From an uncultured Oscillospiraceae bacterium (GTDB lineage: Bacteria; Bacillota; Clostridia; Oscillospirales; Ruminococcaceae), in assembly GCA_900547015.1 (NCBI GenBank), contig URFD01000019.1, positions 1-18,577 on the forward strand: 18,577 nt of DNA, written 5' to 3'. The notes beneath the pieces were generated by a model. The model did not search any database, was not told the origin of the DNA, and saw only the letters and a list, made by a program, of their open reading frames with translations. This document shows, piece by piece, positions 14,675 through 18,577 of this stretch (within the stretch, counting starts at the first letter, position 1; each line of letters opens with the position of its first letter). A program made the position numbers and the translations under genes.

Positions 14675-15463
14675 TTAAATCACCGCCTTCGCATAAAAAA
14701 TCGGGGTGCCGTTCTCGCTGTCCGAGCTGATTTGCGCCTCGACATGGAATACCTTCTCCAGCACATCGCTCTGCAAAATATCCCACGGATTTCCCTGCCG
14801 GTAGATTTGATGATCCTTTAATACAATCAACTCGTCCGAGTAACGGGCAGCGTGATTGATATCGTGCAGTACCATTAGAATCGTGATGTTTTCTTCACGG
14901 TTCAGCCGGGCTACCAGCTCCATGATTTCCAGCTGATGCGAAATATCCAGATAGGTGGTCGGCTCGTCCAGCAGAAGGATTTCCGGCTTTTGGGCAATGC
15001 TCATCGCAATCCACGCTCTCTGCCGTTCACCGCCGGACAGCGCATTGATTTTCCGGTTGGCAAAATCGGTCATTCCAGTCTTTTCCAATGCCCAATCCAC
15101 GATTTTTTCATCCTGACGGTCACCGCCCTGCCACCATGCCTTATGTGCAAACCGCCCATACTGCACCAGCGTCCGCACCGACACATCGCTCATAGTAGTG
15201 TTGGTCTGGGAAAGCACTGCTATCTTGCGAGCTACCTTGCGGGTATTCATCTTGAAGATATTTTCTCCATCCAGCATCACCTGTCCCGAGCTCGGCCGGA
15301 TGTTTCGGCTGATTGCCCGCATCAGTGTGGTTTTTCCACAGCCGTTCGGACCGATAATCGAGTAGATTTTTCCCTGCTCGATGTCGAAGGAAACATCCTC
15401 GATAACCTTGTGTCCCTGATAACCAATACTCAGGTGATTGACCTGCATCATATAATTTTCCAT
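14675..15463 (-). CDS. btuD: Corrinoid ABC importer ATP-binding protein (BtuD-like)
   Basis: The 262-residue ATPase is of the FepC/BtuD class. Walker A is GPNGCGKTT (38-46), the signature is LSGGERQRAW, Walker B is ILLLDEPTTYLD, the H-loop is in VLHDINHA, and the Q-loop is at VLSQTNTT. It drives import through the BtuC-like permease encoded just upstream. The ATG at 15463 comes four bases after the btuC stop, and GGAGGTAA straddles that stop codon. The 19 further residues possible upstream lie in the btuC end and are not expected. By sequence alone the family also covers iron-siderophore and haem importers; the cobalamin riboswitch and adenosyltransferase in the same cluster argue for corrinoid. 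Confidence 0.93.
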   Translation of the reverse strand: MENYMMQVNHLSIGYQGHKVIEDVSFDIEQGKIYSIIGPNGCGKTTLMRAISRNIRPSSGQVMLDGENIFKMNTRKVARKIAVLSQTNTTMSDVSVRTLVQYGRFAHKAWWQGGDRQDEKIVDWALEKTGMTDFANRKINALSGGERQRAWIAMSIAQKPEILLLDEPTTYLDISHQLEIMELVARLNREENITILMVLHDINHAARYSDELIVLKDHQIYRQGNPWDILQSDVLEKVFHVEAQISSDSENGTPIFYAKAVI

Positions 15464-15467
15464 CGTG

Positions 15468-16463
15468 TTACCTCCGCAGCAGATACAAGAAGAACGGTAC
15501 ACCCAACACTGCCATGACAATACCTACCGGGATTTCTACCGGGCTGAAGATCGTTCTGGCAAAGGTATCGCTCAGCATCACCAGCGCTGCTCCCAAAAGC
15601 GCAGAACCCGGGAAAAGAACCTTGTAGTCATTTCCCATCAGCAAACGAATGGAGTGCGGAACGATCAATCCCACAAAGCCCAGCAGTCCAACCGCGCTGA
15701 CTGCACTTGCTGCCAGCAGAGCAGCCAATGCGGTAAAACCCATTCTAGTAAGCTCTACATTCAGTCCCAGTCCTCTTGCCACATCATCGCCCAAAATGAG
15801 AATGTTCATCTGCCGCGAAAACAGAAGCGCCAGAAGCAATCCCACAATGGTATAAGGCAGGATCATTTGAACCTCTCCCCAGCTTCTGGCAGAAAGACTT
15901 CCGTTCATAAAGGTCAGCGCGCCGTGGACACGGTCGCTAAAAAATACCAAGGTACCGGAAATTCCAGCGTTGAACAGCGCAGAGACCGCTACACCTGCCA
16001 GAATGATTCTGGTTGGATGGATACCGCCCTTCCACGCCAGAGAATAGATGATGATTGCTGCAATCATCGCACCCACAAAAGCAAAGAAGGGTACCAGCGA
16101 CTGGTACTGCGGCAAAACGACCAGAATAAAAATGCCAAACAAACCAGCTCCGGAGCTGATGCCGATGATGCTCGGGTCAGCTAACGGGTTGGACATAACG
16201 CCCTGTAGAATCGCTCCGGACATTGCCAGATTGATTCCTACCAGACCTGCCAGAATCATTCTGGGCAGGCGGATGTTCCAAATCGTTTTCCACTCCGGGG
16301 TGTCCTGTGGATGAAACAGCAGGTCGATGACCTGACCAAACGGAATCTTCATCGTTCCGATTACATTTCCCAGCAGAAAGGCAAATACGCACAGAGCCAG
16401 CAGAATCAGCAGGACAGCAGCCCGGTAAGAGGGCTGGTCCTTGAGACTGCGTTTATTTTCCAT
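15468..16463 (-). CDS. btuC: Corrinoid ABC importer permease (BtuC/FecCD family)
   Basis: The protein has about 331 residues and many hydrophobic segments, typical of the ten-helix FecCD/BtuC permeases. Recognisable blocks are RLPRMILAGLVGINLAMSGA, GVMSNPLADPSIIGISSGAG, the GFVGLIVPHSIRLLMGNDY coupling region, and FSPVEIPVGIVMAVLGVPFF at the end. It should form a homodimeric channel with two BtuD subunits and accept cargo from the BtuF-like lipoprotein. The start is uncertain by nine bases: ATG at 16463 with AGGTGA nine bases upstream, or GTG at 16472. Either way it overlaps the btuF stop codon, so the two are coupled. Confidence 0.93.
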   Translation of the reverse strand: MENKRSLKDQPSYRAAVLLILLALCVFAFLLGNVIGTMKIPFGQVIDLLFHPQDTPEWKTIWNIRLPRMILAGLVGINLAMSGAILQGVMSNPLADPSIIGISSGAGLFGIFILVVLPQYQSLVPFFAFVGAMIAAIIIYSLAWKGGIHPTRIILAGVAVSALFNAGISGTLVFFSDRVHGALTFMNGSLSARSWGEVQMILPYTIVGLLLALLFSRQMNILILGDDVARGLGLNVELTRMGFTALAALLAASAVSAVGLLGFVGLIVPHSIRLLMGNDYKVLFPGSALLGAALVMLSDTFARTIFSPVEIPVGIVMAVLGVPFFLYLLRR

Positions 16464-17496
16464 ACCACTCACTCACCTCTCCGAATACCTCAGGATAGAC
16501 GGTGCAGGCCATATAACGAACCGCTTCATTGTAGTAAGGACCTGCGTTGTACAGGAAATATTCCTGCGGCAGATAGTAGACCTTTCCTTCGGAAACAGCC
16601 TCTACGCTCTGCCATGCCTGATTGTCCGCAAAATGCTTCTGCATCGTTTCCATTGCCAGCTCGTTGCTTCCGATCATACTGGTAACCAACACAAGGTCCG
16701 GCTTCTGCTTTACCAAAAATTCGATATCCAGCGGTGCGTTTTCCGAGCCGATGGTGTCCGGCGGCAAATCTCCTGCCACATTTTTTATACCAAGGCTTGT
16801 CGCGACATCACCGGCAATCGAGCTGTTCAGCTTGACAGACAGCGAACTGGAGGTCAGGTACAAGATAGCAACAGTCTTCGCTTCCTTTGGGGCCTGGTCG
16901 ATAAAGCTCTGACGCTCTGCCGACATCTTTTCAATTTTCTCCTCTGCAAGGTCCTCCGCCTGCAAAATCTTGCCGAAGGCACGATAGTTTGCAACCAGGT
17001 CCTCGTAGGTTCTGATGTTGACGGTCAGGACCGGAATCCCCATATCCCGCAAAGTCTGGCTGGCTGCGCTCTGGACACCTGCCTGAACGATGACCAAGTC
17101 TGCGTTCGCGCCAAGAACTGCTTCCATATCCAAAGAGTACACTGCTCCCACAACCGGAAGAGCCAGCAGCTCGTCCGCATATGCAGGGTCAATTTTCAGA
17201 TTGTCCGAAATATCGCTGGTGCAGATGGATTTTCCACCTAAATCGTACCAAACATTTAGTGGGGTTCCGGAAAGAACTGCCACCCGCTTCGGAGGCTCAT
17301 TCAAAACGGTTTCATGACCAAAGTAGTCTGTTACTGTCAAAGGATAACTATCTCCGCTTACAGTGATGGCTGTTTCCTTCGATTCGGTTTGATCGGACGA
17401 TACCGCCTTCATACCACCCATGCCGCCGCTGCCACCGCAGCCACACAGACCCAGCAGCATACATACCACCATTCCAAGTGCAATGATTCGTTTCAT
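16453..17496 (-). CDS. btuF: Corrinoid-binding lipoprotein of ABC importer (BtuF-like)
   Basis: The protein has 347 residues. It begins with a lipoprotein signal, MKRIIALGMVVCMLLGLCGC, with the lipidated cysteine at position 20, then a glycine-rich linker and a class III periplasmic-binding-protein fold. Supporting blocks are PPKRVAVLSGTPLNVWYDLGG, DMEAVLGANADLVIVQAG, DMGIPVLTVNIRTYEDLV and VEAVSEGKVYYLPQ. It is tethered to the outer face of the membrane and delivers substrate to BtuC. The family also binds siderophores and haem; riboswitch control favours a corrinoid. AAGGAG lies about ten bases before the ATG. It is separated from the preceding lipoprotein gene by 72 bases that contain a hairpin. 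Confidence 0.93.
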   Translation of the reverse strand: MKRIIALGMVVCMLLGLCGCGGSGGMGGMKAVSSDQTESKETAITVSGDSYPLTVTDYFGHETVLNEPPKRVAVLSGTPLNVWYDLGGKSICTSDISDNLKIDPAYADELLALPVVGAVYSLDMEAVLGANADLVIVQAGVQSAASQTLRDMGIPVLTVNIRTYEDLVANYRAFGKILQAEDLAEEKIEKMSAERQSFIDQAPKEAKTVAILYLTSSSLSVKLNSSIAGDVATSLGIKNVAGDLPPDTIGSENAPLDIEFLVKQKPDLVLVTSMIGSNELAMETMQKHFADNQAWQSVEAVSEGKVYYLPQEYFLYNAGPYYNEAVRYMACTVYPEVFGEVSEWYGK

Positions 17497-17521
17497 TCTG
17501 TCTTCTTCTCCTTACAAAGAA

Positions 17522-17551
17522 GCCGGCAGAAGTAGATCCGCCTCTGCCGGC
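17522..17551 (-). terminator. Weak terminator-like hairpin between lipoprotein gene and btuF
   Basis: The arms GCCGGCAGA and TCTGCCGGC (17551-17543 and 17530-17522) form a 9-bp stem with a 12-base loop, followed on the minus strand by TTCTTTGT. The T-run is too short for efficient termination. It more likely causes partial termination or mRNA processing, and sits just upstream of the btuF ribosome binding site. Confidence 0.5.
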
Positions 17552-17568
17552 AAATGCCCTGATTTCCT

Positions 17569-18090
17569 TTACTTAACTGCGTCTGCGATGCTCATGCCAT
17601 AGGTGCTTTCAAAATATTTCTGAAGCATCTCTGCATCCTTTTTAATCTGCTCGGCAGCCCCGTCAAAGCGACCGTTCTCTTTTGCGGAAGCGGTGTTGTC
17701 CTCGTGGTCCTTGTTTTCCATTCTTACCATTTCGCCCAGGTCGGTGTCATAGTAATAATAGAAGCCGGTTCCCATCATGGAAACATAGTAGTACTGCTCC
17801 AACATATGCTCTGCTGGAGTAAAACGATAGTATTCCTGGGTGTCCTGACCGTCCTTGGTCGCCTTGGTAAAGGTAACGGTTCCGGCAGATTTGTCTACGA
17901 CCACATGAACTGCACAGTCGTCGAACGGGCTGGACTCTGTATCCAAACAGGTCTGGACACCGTTTTCTTCTTTCAGCGCTGCCTTGCCGCCAGCAGGAGC
18001 AGCCTCGTTTTTGGTGCATCCAGTCAGGGACATTACGCCGACTGCAAGCAGAGCCATTGCCATACTCATCAGTTTCTTCATGTTTTTCAT
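17569..18090 (-). CDS. Small lipoprotein of unknown function, riboswitch-proximal
   Basis: I do not recognise the family. The product has 173 residues, with a type II signal peptide (MKNMKKLMSMAMALLAVG) and lipobox LTGC, lipidated at C25, so it is anchored outside the membrane. The mature part, about 148 residues, starts with a short alanine/glycine linker, then a beta-like region (CAVHVVVDKSAGTVTFTKA), a tyrosine-rich stretch (EQYYYVSMMGTGFYYYYDTD) and a C-terminal charged helix ending YGMSIADAVK. Besides C25 there are two cysteines, in QTCLDTESSPFDDC. AAGGAG lies upstream of the ATG. It is the first gene after the cobalamin riboswitch and precedes btuF, so an accessory role in corrinoid capture is plausible but only inferred from position. 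Confidence 0.85.
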   Translation of the reverse strand: MKNMKKLMSMAMALLAVGVMSLTGCTKNEAAPAGGKAALKEENGVQTCLDTESSPFDDCAVHVVVDKSAGTVTFTKATKDGQDTQEYYRFTPAEHMLEQYYYVSMMGTGFYYYYDTDLGEMVRMENKDHEDNTASAKENGRFDGAAEQIKKDAEMLQKYFESTYGMSIADAVK

Positions 18091-18132
18091 TGTTCTCGTT
18101 CTCCTTTTTCTACATCAATTTTTTATATCACC

Positions 18133-18173
18133 GAAAAAACAGCAAAACCGCTTTCCAAATTCATGGAAAGCGG
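18133..18173 (-). terminator. Terminator of the riboswitch expression platform
   Basis: On the minus strand CCGCTTTCCA (18173-18164) pairs perfectly with TGGAAAGCGG (18157-18148) around a six-base loop, followed by TTTTGCTGTTTTTT. It lies between the cobalamin aptamer and the first gene, about 45 bases before the start codon. Ligand binding is expected to favour this hairpin and stop transcription. Confidence 0.85.
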
Positions 18174-18239
18174 CTGATCCAAAGGGGCGGAGCACAAGGC
18201 CTGCCGATTCAGATGAGCTACTTTTTTCGGAAGATACCC

Positions 18240-18410
18240 CACCGTTCCTTCCAAGCAGGTTTCCTGACTTGCGGCTCAACGCTCTGCTGCACCTTCTCGT
18301 CCTTGTGGACAATGGCATTTTGCAGCAGGCTCCCCACTTACAGTGACCGAATCGTTCCGGATTCTAACCGGATTCCCTATTATTCCTCCAAAGAGGCACT
18401 TGGAAAGTAT
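18240..18410 (-). ncRNA. Cobalamin riboswitch aptamer
   Basis: Reading the minus strand, the conserved blocks occur in order: AAGTGCC, then AATAGGGAATCCGGTT and GAATCCGGAACG, GGTCACTGTAAGTGGGGAGCC, a variable peripheral arm, and the B12-box-like AAGTCAGGAAACCTGC (about 18270-18253). CCAAG near 18400 and CTTGG after the B12 box can close the outer stem. Cobalamin aptamers sense adenosyl- or methyl-type B12; the subclass is not assigned here. With the terminator at 18133-18173 this is a transcriptional OFF switch for the lipoprotein-btuFCD-cobN-chlI-chlD genes and possibly cobO-DUF2284 by readthrough. Confidence 0.95.
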
Positions 18411-18435
18411 TCGTTTTTGATTCAATTTTCTTGCT

Positions 18436-18464
18436 CAATAACAAAAAAGAGCATGACACCCCAA
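18436..18464 (-). promoter_or_regulatory. Possible promoter of the riboswitch operon
   Basis: On the minus strand TTGGGG (18464-18459) and TTATTG (18441-18436) are spaced by 17 bases, giving a start near 18429, about 20 bases before the aptamer. Both boxes are imperfect and the -35 lies inside a terminator hairpin, so this is tentative. Confidence 0.35.
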
Positions 18465-18479
18465 ATCGGTATCATACTC
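18443..18479 (-). terminator. Intrinsic terminator of the gene upstream of the riboswitch
   Basis: On the minus strand GAGTATGATACC (18479-18468) pairs over all 12 positions (two G-U) with GGTGTCATGCTC (18460-18449) around a seven-base loop, followed by six T. It would end a minus-strand transcript entering from beyond the right edge, and so marks the left limit of the neighbouring unit. I see no convincing gene in 18480-18577. Confidence 0.8.
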
Positions 18480-18577
18480 CTAACGGACGCAGCCTTCCGG
18501 CCGCACCCCACTTGAACGCAATCGTCCTCTTGCTTCCCCTTCATTTCCCATACCGAAATGGCAGACACCATCCTAGG

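Noticed and set aside
14675..16463. Haem or siderophore importer as the identity of the ABC transporter
   Set aside because: The families overlap, but the cobalamin riboswitch, the adenosyltransferase and CobN in the same cluster make corrinoid the better call.
18424..18571. About 50-codon open frame on the minus strand at the right edge
   Set aside because: It has no ribosome binding site and runs through the terminator hairpin and T-run; it may simply be a 3' untranslated stretch.

Overview
The window looks like chromosome of a Gram-positive, anaerobic Bacillota (class Clostridia, probably a gut-type Oscillospirales relative; the lineage is inference). Supporting signs are moderately high GC with low-GC sigma-A-type promoters, strong AGGAGG-like ribosome binding sites, a zinc-type L31 ribosomal protein, a YtrA-family GntR/ABC cassette, Gram-positive-style lipoproteins and a cobalamin riboswitch. 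No mobile elements, CRISPR arrays, tRNA or rRNA genes were seen.

Layout. (1) 39-989, minus strand: a YigZ/IMPACT-family protein and rpmE (L31), separated by an intrinsic terminator. (2) 1211-4978, plus strand: a compact three-gene cassette of YtrA-like GntR repressor, ABC ATPase and a very large permease, with its own promoter and a candidate operator, ending at a strong terminator (5006-5041) shared with the convergent gene. (3) 5060-6775, minus strand: two separately promoted genes, a BaiA/FabG-like short-chain dehydrogenase and an AIM24-family protein. (4) 6884-18420, minus strand: a long corrinoid locus that takes up nearly two thirds of the window.

The corrinoid locus starts at a cobalamin riboswitch (about 18240-18410) with a terminator-type expression platform. 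It runs: unknown small lipoprotein, BtuF-like binding lipoprotein, BtuC-like permease, BtuD-like ATPase, CobN-like chelatase large subunit, ChlI-like AAA+ subunit, ChlD-like AAA+/VWA subunit. After a 155-bp gap with its own promoter come cob(I)alamin adenosyltransferase (cobO/cobA) and a cysteine-rich DUF2284 protein. The genes from btuF to chlD are packed with overlaps or gaps of a few bases, so they are almost certainly co-transcribed and translationally coupled.

How it may work. The riboswitch turns the locus down when intracellular cobalamin is sufficient. BtuFCD imports a corrinoid, and CobN-ChlI-ChlD is a complete ATP-dependent class I chelatase. The adenosyltransferase finishes the cofactor. 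No corrin ring synthesis gene is present in the window, so a full metal chelatase paired with an importer and an adenosyltransferase is the most interesting point. It could insert cobalt into imported or endogenous metal-free corrinoid, or exchange or remove metal. The riboswitch-proximal lipoprotein and the operon-distal DUF2284 protein are the unexplained partners.
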